A DNA stretch of 64,000 nucleotides from assembly GCA_015061365.1 (NCBI GenBank), contig SUWS01000007.1, positions 28,691-92,690 on the forward strand, in the 5' to 3' direction. The notes under the pieces were generated by a model. The model was given only the letters and a program-made list of their open reading frames with translations, ran no database searches and was not told the origin of the DNA. How positions within the stretch are numbered: position 1 is the first letter of the stretch; every line of letters begins with the position of its first letter. A program made the translations under genes and the position numbers. The DNA is from Lentimicrobiaceae bacterium (GTDB lineage Bacteria > Bacteroidota > Bacteroidia > Bacteroidales > F082). Below are positions 21,317 to 31,344 of this stretch, piece by piece.

Positions 21317-21354
21317 AACCTTCTCCAGCATCTGTCTCGGTGCAAGAGAAGGTT
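21317..21354 (-). terminator. Intrinsic terminator
   Basis: AACCTTCTCTTG...GGAGAAGGTTTTTTT on the minus strand downstream of the 21398 CDS. Confidence 0.65.
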
Positions 21355-21397
21355 ATAACAATTATTAATCAGAGTTATACAGATTTATCTTATCCGA

Positions 21398-23968
21398 TTA
21401 TTTTTTCATGATCTTAACCATTGTTCCGTTAACATCGACGAAGTAGATTCCTGAGTTAAGGTCTGAGACATCAATAGTGTTAATGCCTTCAACGATGTTT
21501 TGTTTTGAAATCATCTGACCTGCGACGGAATAGATCTTCACGACAGCGTTCTTAACGCTTTCTATAGTGATGTGATTTTCTGTCGGATTAGGATATAATA
21601 CGAAAGCTACCTCGTTGTTTTCTGTGATGGAAACGGTGATTTCCGCTGATATAGGACCTGCCGGTGCCGACTCGCCGTCCTCATAAACCGCTGTAATCGT
21701 GTAACGATATATACCTGGATTCAAGTCTTCGTCGGTATATGAGAATTGTGCGGTGTTACCAATCTTAGAATCATTTCTATAGATATTATAACTCGACGGT
21801 GTCATTTCCATTGTTTCTGGAGCGTCCCATGTCAAGACGATGTCTTTGTTGTCAACAACTTCAATAGCGAGGTTGTGAGGAGGGAACAAGAAGTCGTAAG
21901 GCATATAGAACATAGCTGACGCTTTATTGCCGTTTGTCACGTCTGTGTAAATGACACATGGATTATTGTCAAGCATAGTCATTGTCATATAAGAATCTCC
22001 TGGATCGGAGTATGCTCTTTGTCCTACGAATGCCCATTCTTCGCCGTTATATCTTACGGTTGTCATTCTGTTTTCCATATTCATGTCGGCGAAAGAGACA
22101 TAGAAGTTTTGCTGGTTGTCTAACGCTACGTCAATGCCTTTGATAGGCAGTGTAGAGGTTAATTCTGAACCTATTGACTCCCATGTTGAGCCGTTGTATT
22201 TATAAGTTGTCAATAAATTACTTGGATAACCGCAGTAAGCGACGTAAATATTACCGTTGTTGTCAATTGCCAGATCTTGATAGTAGTAGCAACCTTCTGA
22301 AGAGATGGCTTCGCCTCCTATTTTAACCCATACTTCGCCGACGAGTTTTGATACATATAATATGTTACCTGCGTAAGTGTCGACCCAAGAGACGTATGGT
22401 GTATTGTTATTATCTAATGCGAGTTTAGCCCAAGTGCCGCCGCTCACTTCTCCACCAAGACGTTCCCAATCGTTGTTGATGAATCTGTAAACGAAATATC
22501 TGTTGTTTTCACCGTAGTCTTTGAAACTAAGATATAAGACGTTGTCGTTACTCATCGCTAATTTCGGTACGCCACCAGCTCTGCCGAAGTTGCCCACATC
22601 AGACCACTGACCGTTTTCGAATTTCTTGACCTGAATCATGTCGTCGTAATCTGTTTGTTGATCACCCATGAGAGCGTAAACAATATAAACTATACCGTTC
22701 TGGTCAACAATGATGCTGCCGTCGTAAGCCATGATGTCGCCTATTGCGCCTAATTTCTCCCACTGACTGATTTGTGAATTGTATTTGTATACCGCAGGAC
22801 AATTATATTCTTTAACAAATACGTAAGCCTCGCTATTGTGTGAGCATGATCCGAAGAGATACATATAGACACTCGATTCGGTGAATGCCTTTTGTCCTAA
22901 TTGTTCCCATGCAGCCTCTAATGGTTCGTTAACAACAATAGTATATGACTGAAGTGTTTCTGTTTCACCGTCGGTGACTTTAATGACGACTTCATATTCT
23001 CCTGGGACAGTAGTCATACCATATAATGCAGCTGATTTGTTATCATATTGTTCGAATGTCAGCCATTCTGGTTTTTCTACAGCGGTAATGGTCAATTCCT
23101 TGTTGTCGGTATCGTGGACGTATATGTTATAAAGGTAATTGACGAGTGCGAAGTTGTCGGTGATAGGTGTAGAAGTGAATTTAGGTGCGGCGTTATCTTC
23201 ACCGTTCAGGTATGGACTTTTATCTACGTTGTCTATTGTTCCGTCGGCATTGATTAAAAGTCCTGCTATTCTGATATAGTTATGATCGTATTCTTCAGGG
23301 ATCGTATACATGAACGAATGAGAATAAGTCTCACCGGCACCCAATGTGGCAGGCATACCTTCCTCACCATTGTAACCGCCGAGTAACTTGCGACCCACAT
23401 GATCGTAAGCGATTCTGTTGGCAGGAATCGGGTTAGGAAGATTTTCAAAACCTCCCATCGGGAAATAGAAACCTGAATACTGATTTGCTTGGTTGTATTG
23501 TGGTGCCGGACCTGTAACAGCGTCTTCATAAACGATGGCACCGATACGATATTCCCCTGATATCGCTTCAAGAGCGGTGACGGAAACTGTGGTGAGCAGC
23601 TCACGGGTGGTTTCGTTAAACTGGTTGTCGATACTGATGGTTGCCTTTGCAGGGATGTTCATTTCCTCCTCTACGAAATCAAACCATACATCATAATTTT
23701 TCTGTCCATAACGACGTCCGATGTTGGCTGATGGGGCTTGTTGAAGACCTGCCGCTGCAAAATACTCAGGATTCTCCATCACGTCGTTTGTGTGAATTGC
23801 TATGGCGATAACATTGTCATAAACACCATGCAATGAATCAATGTAGTAGATACCTGCCGGACAATATTGACACCAAGTACCTGTCGCTTCTTCTAAAAGC
23901 ACATTCTTTTGCGCTGTCAAAATGCTGAATGACATCACTGCGCAAACAAACAATAAAAACTTTCTCAT
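21398..23968 (-). CDS. Omp28-related thioredoxin-fold protein with beta-propeller-like repeats, FN3-like domain and T9SS sorting domain
   Basis: VLLEEATGTWCQYCPAGIYYID N-terminus; repeated LALDNNNTPYVSW.. units; YPNPTENHITI...GIYFVDV. Confidence 0.83.
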   Translation of the reverse strand: MRKFLLFVCAVMSFSILTAQKNVLLEEATGTWCQYCPAGIYYIDSLHGVYDNVIAIAIHTNDVMENPEYFAAAGLQQAPSANIGRRYGQKNYDVWFDFVEEEMNIPAKATISIDNQFNETTRELLTTVSVTALEAISGEYRIGAIVYEDAVTGPAPQYNQANQYSGFYFPMGGFENLPNPIPANRIAYDHVGRKLLGGYNGEEGMPATLGAGETYSHSFMYTIPEEYDHNYIRIAGLLINADGTIDNVDKSPYLNGEDNAAPKFTSTPITDNFALVNYLYNIYVHDTDNKELTITAVEKPEWLTFEQYDNKSAALYGMTTVPGEYEVVIKVTDGETETLQSYTIVVNEPLEAAWEQLGQKAFTESSVYMYLFGSCSHNSEAYVFVKEYNCPAVYKYNSQISQWEKLGAIGDIMAYDGSIIVDQNGIVYIVYALMGDQQTDYDDMIQVKKFENGQWSDVGNFGRAGGVPKLAMSNDNVLYLSFKDYGENNRYFVYRFINNDWERLGGEVSGGTWAKLALDNNNTPYVSWVDTYAGNILYVSKLVGEVWVKIGGEAISSEGCYYYQDLAIDNNGNIYVAYCGYPSNLLTTYKYNGSTWESIGSELTSTLPIKGIDVALDNQQNFYVSFADMNMENRMTTVRYNGEEWAFVGQRAYSDPGDSYMTMTMLDNNPCVIYTDVTNGNKASAMFYMPYDFLFPPHNLAIEVVDNKDIVLTWDAPETMEMTPSSYNIYRNDSKIGNTAQFSYTDEDLNPGIYRYTITAVYEDGESAPAGPISAEITVSITENNEVAFVLYPNPTENHITIESVKNAVVKIYSVAGQMISKQNIVEGINTIDVSDLNSGIYFVDVNGTMVKIMKK

Positions 23969-24196
23969 AAATAATTCTGTTGATTAATTTGGGCTGCAAA
24001 GATAATAAAAGACAAAAGACAATAGACAATATACGACAGATTTTTTTTAGGAGATCTATGTTGAGGTAAAAATTCCGTCAACATACTTGCTTTTGGTAAC
24101 TACATGAAACACTATACGTAGCTGTCAATATTTACAAAAGTGATGTGCTAATACTTAAAAAAAACTATCGATAGTAAAATTGTTTACTATTTTTTG

Positions 24197-24204
24197 TAAA
24201 TTTG
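24197..24204 (+). promoter_or_regulatory. Candidate Bacteroidetes -7 box TAAATTTG
   Basis: Matches TAnnTTTG, 24 bp upstream of the porin start. Confidence 0.5.
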
Positions 24205-24227
24205 CACGTTTTTAAAATATTGAAAAT

Positions 24228-25337
24228 ATGAGAAGAAAATCTTTACTCTTAGTTTTGGTAATGGTATTTATCGGTTCATTATCAACAATCAAAGCACAGG
24301 AAAAGAAAAAGTTGATCGGCGATTATTTATCGATTAGCGGCTGGATGAATATTCAGTATGATTACGAAAGACAATTGCAAAATGACGATCTTACTTTAAC
24401 AGAGCTTAACTCTTTCAATGTACGTCGTGCTCGTCTCGATGTCAAAGGTAACATCAATCCATATTTAGAATTTCGTTTGCAGGGCGACTTCGCTGTCAGT
24501 CCAAAGATGGTTGACGGTTTTGTAAAAGTCAAGTTAGCTAAATATTTCAACATTCAAGCTGGTCAGTTTAAGATTCCTTTCACCTTTGAGAATCCGCAAT
24601 CACCTCTTACTCTCGAAGGTATAGAATATGCACAAGTTATCAGTAAGTTATCAGGTTATAGCGATGTATGTCATGTCGCAACATATTCTGGCGGTCGTGA
24701 TGTCGGTTTGATGTTATACGGCGACTTGTTCAGCTTCGAAAACAACGGAAAAGAAATTCCTATTCTTACATACAAATTAGGTGTCTTTAATGGTAACGGC
24801 ATGAATAAGAAAGATGCTAACCTTGGAAAAGACATCGCAGCCAGCATCGAAGTTTGTCCTGGTGTTAAAGGTCTGAAACTCGCAGCCTCATATTACGATG
24901 GTAATTATATGCTTAATGAAAACGAAGTAGAAAAAGATAACGCAGAAAGAAATCGTCTTACTTTCGGCGGTAAGTATGAGAACGGCAAACTCACAGTCCG
25001 TTCAGAATATATTTATGGAGAGACTGGTATGGGCGACAGAAAAGCAGGCGAATATTATCTTCTCGAATCTGACGGTTTCTATGTAGCAGCAGGTTATTGG
25101 TTCAATTATACCTGTAAGAAAACTGGACTTCAACACAAGATTCGTCCGGTAGCTCGTTACGATTTCTTCAGAGAAGACATCACTGAGATAAATACAAATT
25201 CAACCTACTATATGGTTGGTGTCGATTGGTGGCCGATGCAGAACCTTCGTCTTTTAGTCAACTATACATTAAAAGATAAAGTTGCGAATGACAATTTCGG
25301 TCATCTGTTCCAGGCACAGCTTTCAGTCAAATTTTAA
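24228..25337 (+). CDS. Porin, OprO/OprP-like (phosphate-selective porin family)
   Basis: Signal peptide; FNVRRARLDVKGNINPYLEFRLQGDFA; alternating beta-barrel strands; terminal aromatic VKF. Confidence 0.82.
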   Translation: MRRKSLLLVLVMVFIGSLSTIKAQEKKKLIGDYLSISGWMNIQYDYERQLQNDDLTLTELNSFNVRRARLDVKGNINPYLEFRLQGDFAVSPKMVDGFVKVKLAKYFNIQAGQFKIPFTFENPQSPLTLEGIEYAQVISKLSGYSDVCHVATYSGGRDVGLMLYGDLFSFENNGKEIPILTYKLGVFNGNGMNKKDANLGKDIAASIEVCPGVKGLKLAASYYDGNYMLNENEVEKDNAERNRLTFGGKYENGKLTVRSEYIYGETGMGDRKAGEYYLLESDGFYVAAGYWFNYTCKKTGLQHKIRPVARYDFFREDITEINTNSTYYMVGVDWWPMQNLRLLVNYTLKDKVANDNFGHLFQAQLSVKF

Positions 25338-25346
25338 TAAAACCGG

Positions 25347-25394
25347 AAAACCTGAGAAATTGAAGATCAGTAGAGACTCAATTCTCAGGTTTTA
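25347..25394 (+). terminator. Intrinsic terminator
   Basis: AAAACCTGAGAAATTGA...TCAATTCTCAGGTTTT. Confidence 0.7.
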
Positions 25395-25431
25395 ACATTT
25401 AATGAAATATTTAACTTCAAAATAGATATTA

Positions 25432-26724
25432 ATGAAAACAAGAAAATTAAAAGCATTATTTTTGAATGAAGAATGGCTCATCGTGTTGATTGGATTGGTC
25501 ATCTTAGCCTTGATAGCCATCTTTCCTGGATTTATGAATAACATCAAGATGTTAAAAGTAAGTACGCTTGACACAGCGACAGGATGGATAAATACAGCAT
25601 ATACTTTCGTGTTTCTTTTCATAGTGATATTAATTGCGGCTCTCGCTATGAAGAAACCTGCTAAAGGAATTTTCCTTTCGTTTTTAGTGATATTCATACT
25701 TACGATGTTGGCGCAGCTTTGTGCGAGTATTCCATTCTGTAAGGAATACGGTTTGGAAGCTGTTCTTTTTGCGGTTCTTTTCGGATTGATTATAAGTAAT
25801 GTATTCGGTGTTCCTGAATGGCTCAAGCCTGCGATACAAAGTGAGTTTTATATTAAGATTGGTATTATCTGCTTAGGAGCCACTATCATTTTCGGTGAGA
25901 TCATCAAATCAGGAGCATACGGACTTGCACAAGCATTATTGGTAGTTTTAGTTGTATGGTACTTTGCATTCTGGATTTCACGCAAATGGTTCGGCGTTGA
26001 TGATGAGATGTCGACAATGATTGCGAGTTCTGTAAGTATATGCGGTGTTTCTGCCGCTATCGCCACTTGTGGTACTATCAGAGGCAACCAGAAAAAACTC
26101 AGCTATGTCATTTCATTAGTGATGGTCGTAGCAATACCTATGTTATATATCATGCCTTTATTATGCGACTGGATACTTCCATTCATATTCCCTAATAACG
26201 ACATAGCTGCGCAGCAGGTTGCAGGAGCATGGCTCGGTGGAACAATTGACACAACAGCTGCCGTTGCAGCATCAGGAGCTATTCTCGGTGATTTAGCTGG
26301 CGACACTGCTGTTATCGTGAAGGCATCACAAAATGTATTATTAGGTGTAGCTGCTTTTGCCATCTCGTTATTCTGGTCGGTGCGTGATACCAACAGCGTC
26401 ATGGAAACAAAAGGTGTCACAATCTGGCATCGTTTCCCTAAGTTCGTATTAGGAATGGTTGTAGCATCTGCAGTGTTCAGCATCTGGTTTAAAGGCGGCA
26501 TTGAAATCGATGGCGCAATGGTAAAATACAAAGCAATAGCTAAGAACTTCCAGGGAATATTCTTCTCGATAGCATTCGTATGTATCGGCTTAGAAACACG
26601 CTTCAAGGAAATATTCACTAAAGAAAACACACCTTCGCTAAAGGCATTCTTAACTGCACAGACATTCAATATCATCTTCACATTTATAGTGGCGGTTGTG
26701 ATATTCGGATTTATAGCGAACTGA
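25432..26724 (+). CDS. YeiH-family putative sulfate exporter/membrane protein
   Basis: Multi-TM; SSVSICGVSAAIAT and GAWLGGTIDTTAAVAASGAI motifs. Confidence 0.87.
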   Translation: MKTRKLKALFLNEEWLIVLIGLVILALIAIFPGFMNNIKMLKVSTLDTATGWINTAYTFVFLFIVILIAALAMKKPAKGIFLSFLVIFILTMLAQLCASIPFCKEYGLEAVLFAVLFGLIISNVFGVPEWLKPAIQSEFYIKIGIICLGATIIFGEIIKSGAYGLAQALLVVLVVWYFAFWISRKWFGVDDEMSTMIASSVSICGVSAAIATCGTIRGNQKKLSYVISLVMVVAIPMLYIMPLLCDWILPFIFPNNDIAAQQVAGAWLGGTIDTTAAVAASGAILGDLAGDTAVIVKASQNVLLGVAAFAISLFWSVRDTNSVMETKGVTIWHRFPKFVLGMVVASAVFSIWFKGGIEIDGAMVKYKAIAKNFQGIFFSIAFVCIGLETRFKEIFTKENTPSLKAFLTAQTFNIIFTFIVAVVIFGFIAN

Positions 26725-26780
26725 TATAATCATAAAATCTGGAATTTTTTAGTTCCGGAATACTAAACATACAGTTCCCT

Positions 26781-26824
26781 AAAAAGCGAGAGCCTGAGAT
26801 AATACTTCCCAGGCTCTCGCTTTT
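26781..26824. terminator. Bidirectional intrinsic terminator
   Basis: AAAAGCGAGAGCCTG...CAGGCTCTCGCTTTT. Confidence 0.8.
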
Positions 26825-26856
26825 CAATTTTCAGTTTTCAATTTTCAATTCGATAT

Positions 26857-26912
26857 AGACGCACCAATTACATATTGCTTATTTTCAAAGGTGTAATGTG
26901 TCACGTCTCTAC
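26857..26912. repeat. 56-bp REP-like palindromic repeat, copy 1
   Basis: agacgcaccaattacatattgcttattttcaaaggtgtaatgtgtcacgtctctac. Confidence 0.8.
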
Positions 26913-26951
26913 GTCAATTGTAAACTGTTAATTGTCAATTGTTAATTTGTC

Positions 26952-27007
26952 AGACGCACCAATTACACCGTGTTTATTTTCAAAGGTGTAATGTGTCACG
27001 TCTCTAC
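26952..27007. repeat. 56-bp REP-like palindromic repeat, copy 2
   Basis: agacgcaccaattacaccgtgtttattttcaaaggtgtaatgtgtcacgtctctac. Confidence 0.8.
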
Positions 27008-27027
27008 AATAATTTTCAACTTTCAAT

Positions 27028-29244
27028 TTATAATGATCCGTATATAGAAACAGGAGATAGCGTCATAGCGTAGAAAGCTCCGTAGCGAGGTATTCCAGTG
27101 AATTTAACCTTGCCGCTTGTCTCGTCATAACTGACTGTGCATTCGTGTAATATCTCTGTTTTAGGTTCTGTTTCTAAGTCGTCGGAGTCTGTGAGCCATA
27201 CCTTTGTGAGCAGTCCTGTCGCGTTGTCGATTTCATAGCCCCATAAAGTTGTGGCGTGCATAAGACCTCCGTTAGCGTTTAATGATATTGTGAGAGACAT
27301 CATTCCTCGTGACATATATTCGACTACCAAGTCGGAGAATTTCTTTAATCGGTCGATTCCGGAGAGTCCGGAGCCTCCGCCCCAGACGGTGTAGTTGTTT
27401 ACGTCGATACTTATGAGGTTGTCGAATTCTATTGTTCCAGGAACGATAACGTGCACATAGTCGTGGAATGTATTAGGAAGTATCTGACTTTCCCAGATGT
27501 CTTCATAATATCCTCCGGAGTTCTCATCGAGAGGCACTGCTATAGAACCAGGAGAAGCGTATTGTTCGATGTTACGTCCGTTGAAATACCATTCAATTCC
27601 CATGGCGATGCTGCCGCCTCTTGAGTTATCCCATAACGAATGATACATATCCATCAACGCTAACTGATAAGTTCCGTTTGCTCCCGGACCAGTGACGGCA
27701 TTAGCCGGCAAAGTGTTGCCTGCTGCTACGTATCGGTCTTGCCACCATTGTATGATATTGGAACATGACGCAGCCCAGCACATATTGATGTCGCCGTTGT
27801 CGCCCATGCCTACCTTATTCACATCGTACCATCCTGAATTGACGGTTACGCCTTCGGCAAAGACAATGGTAGTTCCTGTGTCGCTACCTGCCTCGGCAGT
27901 GAAACTTATTTCGTTTGAAATGACTTCGTTCTTCTTGGCGTATGCTGTATAAGTTCCTGGCGTGAAAGTCGAGAACTGATTGCCTGAGATAAGATTGTTA
28001 TTCACATAAATCTCCGATTGGTCGGTCACGTTGTCGCCGTCTTGAATAACGGTGAAACTAATTATATCAATGCCGTTTGCTGTGATGGAAGTCGTTGAAG
28101 CGGAGAGTTCAATAGGTTTCTCTGGTTCGATATATTCTTCCGCAGTTATGTTAAGTTCATTAGAAACAAGTTCTCCTTTCTTGGCGTTGACATTATAACT
28201 CCCGGCTGTCGTCGTAGTGAAACTATTCCCGTCTATTTTGTTTCCATTGACGAAAATCTCGACTTCGGAAGTCACGTCAATATTATCTTGTTTTACTGTA
28301 AATGTAACTGCGTCGATACCGTCGGCTATGATATTAGTCTTAGACGCAAAAAGCTCTATCGGTTTCTCAGGCTCTTCTGGCTCTTCAACTTCTTTTGCGT
28401 AGAACGAGATTTCGTTTGATGTCACGTCGCCTCTTTTAGCGTAAGCAGAATATTCTCCCGCTGTCGTGGTGCTGAATTTATTTCCTTCTATCTTATTTCC
28501 GTTGACGTAGATGTCGATATTATTGGTAATATTTCTTTTTCCTTCTGTCACGGTAAATATGATAGCGTCGATTCCGTCGGCGACGATAGTGTCGGTTGAT
28601 GCTGCTATTACGATAGGGATTTCAGGTTCTACATATTCTTTTGCGTAGAAAGAGATTTCGTTGGAGATGATGGTGTCGTTCTTCTTGGCATAAACGACGT
28701 AATCGCCTGAGGATTCTGTAGAGAAGACGTTGCTTTCTATTATGTTGTCGTTAACGAAAAACTTTACTGATGAAGTCACGTCGACGCTGTCTTGTATTGC
28801 GGTGAAATTCACTGCGTCGATTCCGTTAGCTACGATAGTGTCGGTAGATGCTGTAAGGAAAATAGGACCTTCTAATTGCGGTTCTTCTGGGTTTTCTGGA
28901 TTATCTGGTTCTTCAGGATCTTCTGGATTTTCAGGTTCTGGATTTTTAGCGGTGATGGTGACTTCATTAGAGTCGTGGCTTTTGCGTCTTGCGAAGAAAG
29001 TATATGACTTGGCTTCTGATGTTGAGAATACTGCGGTTCCAAGTTCGATGTTTCCATCTTTCAAAATGATCGTACTTTCATCAGTCACGTCTTTGCCTTC
29101 GCATAAGACTTTGAAGGTGACGAAATCTTCATCATCAGCGATGATTTCTTTTTTGTCGACGCTCAATGTTATAGGTTTGTCGGTTCTGTCGCATGAAGTG
29201 ATGCAAATAAAAATTGTTGCAAAGAAGTAAAGTAATTTTTTCAT
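27028..29244 (-). CDS. Lipoprotein with five Ig-like modules and a C-terminal IdeS/Mac-like (C66-type) cysteine endopeptidase domain
   Basis: Lipobox ITSCDR; five repeats of (A/S)STDTIVADGIDAVxFTV...AYAKK..VxSNEISF; catalytic-domain signatures NSGWYDVNKVG, INMCWAASCSNIIQWW, GGLMHATTLWGYEID, VWLTDSDD. Confidence 0.82.
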   Translation of the reverse strand: MKKLLYFFATIFICITSCDRTDKPITLSVDKKEIIADDEDFVTFKVLCEGKDVTDESTIILKDGNIELGTAVFSTSEAKSYTFFARRKSHDSNEVTITAKNPEPENPEDPEEPDNPENPEEPQLEGPIFLTASTDTIVANGIDAVNFTAIQDSVDVTSSVKFFVNDNIIESNVFSTESSGDYVVYAKKNDTIISNEISFYAKEYVEPEIPIVIAASTDTIVADGIDAIIFTVTEGKRNITNNIDIYVNGNKIEGNKFSTTTAGEYSAYAKRGDVTSNEISFYAKEVEEPEEPEKPIELFASKTNIIADGIDAVTFTVKQDNIDVTSEVEIFVNGNKIDGNSFTTTTAGSYNVNAKKGELVSNELNITAEEYIEPEKPIELSASTTSITANGIDIISFTVIQDGDNVTDQSEIYVNNNLISGNQFSTFTPGTYTAYAKKNEVISNEISFTAEAGSDTGTTIVFAEGVTVNSGWYDVNKVGMGDNGDINMCWAASCSNIIQWWQDRYVAAGNTLPANAVTGPGANGTYQLALMDMYHSLWDNSRGGSIAMGIEWYFNGRNIEQYASPGSIAVPLDENSGGYYEDIWESQILPNTFHDYVHVIVPGTIEFDNLISIDVNNYTVWGGGSGLSGIDRLKKFSDLVVEYMSRGMMSLTISLNANGGLMHATTLWGYEIDNATGLLTKVWLTDSDDLETEPKTEILHECTVSYDETSGKVKFTGIPRYGAFYAMTLSPVSIYGSL

Positions 29245-29497
29245 TTTATGAATTTTTTAGGCTAGACCCCATAAGATTGGGAGTTGACAAAGATAATCAA
29301 ATAAATGAATGGATTATACATTGGGAATTAAATTTATTTATACCTTTGCATACGTTTATGAAATCAATAATCAATGTATGCAGAAAGAATATAGAACTAT
29401 ATTAAATTGCATAAATCAGAATTTGAACTTCGCAAATCTATTGACGCATTTGACAAGGTCAATAAAGTGTTTGATAAATAATTAAAATAAAGGAAAT

Positions 29498-30937
29498 ATG
29501 GATTGGAAAGAAAAAGCAATAAAGATATTAAGAGATAGTCTTTATCCTATTCCTGCTGAATTGAATGAATTGGATTGGAAAAGTGGTTTATCAGACAAAT
29601 CTGAACGTCTTGCACAACATATCTCAGCATTTGCTAATATGAAGGGTGGTGGCATACTTGTGTATGGTGTAGATAATGATGGAACTTGTTTCACTCTGAC
29701 AAAGGCTGAAGTTGATAAGACTGTGCAAACATTGGGAAACATTGCTCACAACAGTTTGGCTTACTCAATTCCTATCGAACATTCCGTAATGGAGTTTGAT
29801 GGTCATTCATTACTCTTTTTCTATATTCCTGAGCAAAGCGATAAACCTGTACATTTGCGTGGTAAAGATATTTACTTCTCATATTACCGTTCTGCTGGTC
29901 AAACTGTTAAGATGTCAAGAAATCAAGTAAAAGCACTGATTGCAACTTCGCAAGGAATAACTTTTGAGGCACAGATTGCTAAAAGTGGATTGAATAAAGA
30001 TGATGTTTTGAATGTCTTAGATTATAAGGCTTTGTATAGAATTCTGGATAAGAATATTCCACAATCAACAGATTCCATCATAGAACGTCTTGCTGATTAT
30101 AATCTATGCAAGCAAATAGGTGATGACTGGTCAATTACAAATTTGGGAGCAATCTTATTTGCAAACAAACTTCAGGATTTCCCCAATATAGTCGGTCATG
30201 AGGTTGTTGTGCGCAAATATGTAGGAACGAACAATAGACAGCAAGAATTTGAACAGCATGAGACATGTGGTTACGCTGTTGGCTTTGAAGGTTTGGTGGA
30301 TCTTGTAATGCGAAATACCAGTGTTGAACAGATTGATATAAAACGTGAAGCTGTACCAACGTATCCCATAGTCGCAATTAGAGAATTTATAGCGAATGCA
30401 CTCGTTCATCAAGATTTCGGTATCACTGGTATGCCCGTAACAATAGAGGTATTTTCGAATAGACTTTCGATAACTAATGCAGGTGCTCCACTTAATGATA
30501 TAAATCGCTTGATAGATCTGCCACCTCAATCAAGAAATGAGCAATTGGCCCAAATGATGTTTACATTAGGTATTTGTGAGCGTCGTGGTAGCGGCATTGA
30601 CCGAGCTATTGCTGCCGTTGAAAGCATGTATCTTCCACCAGTTAAATTCACAAAAAGTGAACAACATACAAGAGTTTTCTTATTCCCACAGAAAAGTCTT
30701 AAGGATATGACAAAGCAGGAAAAAATCTCAGCATGTTATCAACATGCATGTCTTATGTATGAGGATGGGGAAAGAATAAACAATCAATCTGTTAGAGAGA
30801 GATTTGAATTATCAAAGAATGATTCTTCTATAGCATCACGTATTATATCAGACACGTTGGAAGCTGGATTGATTAAGTCTGCTGATATAGAAACCGCTTC
30901 TAAAAAGTATATGACTTATATACCGTATTATGGGTAG
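29498..30937 (+). CDS. AlbA_2/Schlafen-type putative DNA-binding, ATP-binding-domain regulator
   Basis: AFANMKGGGILVYGVDNDG; REFIANALVHQDF; GICERRGSGIDRAI. Confidence 0.85.
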   Translation: MDWKEKAIKILRDSLYPIPAELNELDWKSGLSDKSERLAQHISAFANMKGGGILVYGVDNDGTCFTLTKAEVDKTVQTLGNIAHNSLAYSIPIEHSVMEFDGHSLLFFYIPEQSDKPVHLRGKDIYFSYYRSAGQTVKMSRNQVKALIATSQGITFEAQIAKSGLNKDDVLNVLDYKALYRILDKNIPQSTDSIIERLADYNLCKQIGDDWSITNLGAILFANKLQDFPNIVGHEVVVRKYVGTNNRQQEFEQHETCGYAVGFEGLVDLVMRNTSVEQIDIKREAVPTYPIVAIREFIANALVHQDFGITGMPVTIEVFSNRLSITNAGAPLNDINRLIDLPPQSRNEQLAQMMFTLGICERRGSGIDRAIAAVESMYLPPVKFTKSEQHTRVFLFPQKSLKDMTKQEKISACYQHACLMYEDGERINNQSVRERFELSKNDSSIASRIISDTLEAGLIKSADIETASKKYMTYIPYYG

Positions 30938-31071
30938 TTTTATTTGCATAAGAAATCATTAGATGATATAATTGATTATTAATCAATGTGTTTTTTTTTG
31001 CAGAGTAAATCCAAGGAAATAATTTAGCATTGGAATAGCAACACTAATTAAAGAGCATGAATAGACAACTT

Positions 31072-31120
31072 GTCACTTAACTTAATCACTTGTCGTGCCA
31101 AAGTGACCAAGTTAAGTGAT
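31072..31120. other. Long imperfect hairpin (about 20-bp arms, 9-nt loop)
   Basis: GTCACTTAACTTAATCACTT / AAGTGACCAAGTTAAGTGAT. Confidence 0.55.
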
Positions 31121-31344
31121 AAAGTTATTTATATGTCGCACGTTAGTTGACGAACTTTACAGGAATCCCTTGTAAGATTATGGTTAAAACTTGACTAATG
31201 AAATAGCAGAGGATACGATAATATCGTGCTAAAAGGAATTTGGTTATAGGAATTGTAAATATATTTGAAATCCAAATATTATATTCTAAATTATTTTCAT
31301 ATTTTTGCAACATAGAATTAACAAACAAATTAAATCATACAGTT

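Noticed and set aside
25392-26681. Antisense ORFs (25392-25826, 25848-26087, 26103-26681) over the YeiH-family gene
   Set aside because: Shadow ORFs of a membrane-protein gene; no independent start context or motif.
29214-29490. Short ORFs between the IdeS-like gene and the AlbA_2 gene (e.g. KLHKSEFELRKSIDAFDKVNKVFDK)
   Set aside because: Could be a remnant of a deleted gene, but too short and interrupted to call.
30135-30529. Antisense ORFs over the AlbA_2-type gene
   Set aside because: No domain similarity and opposite a clear coding frame.
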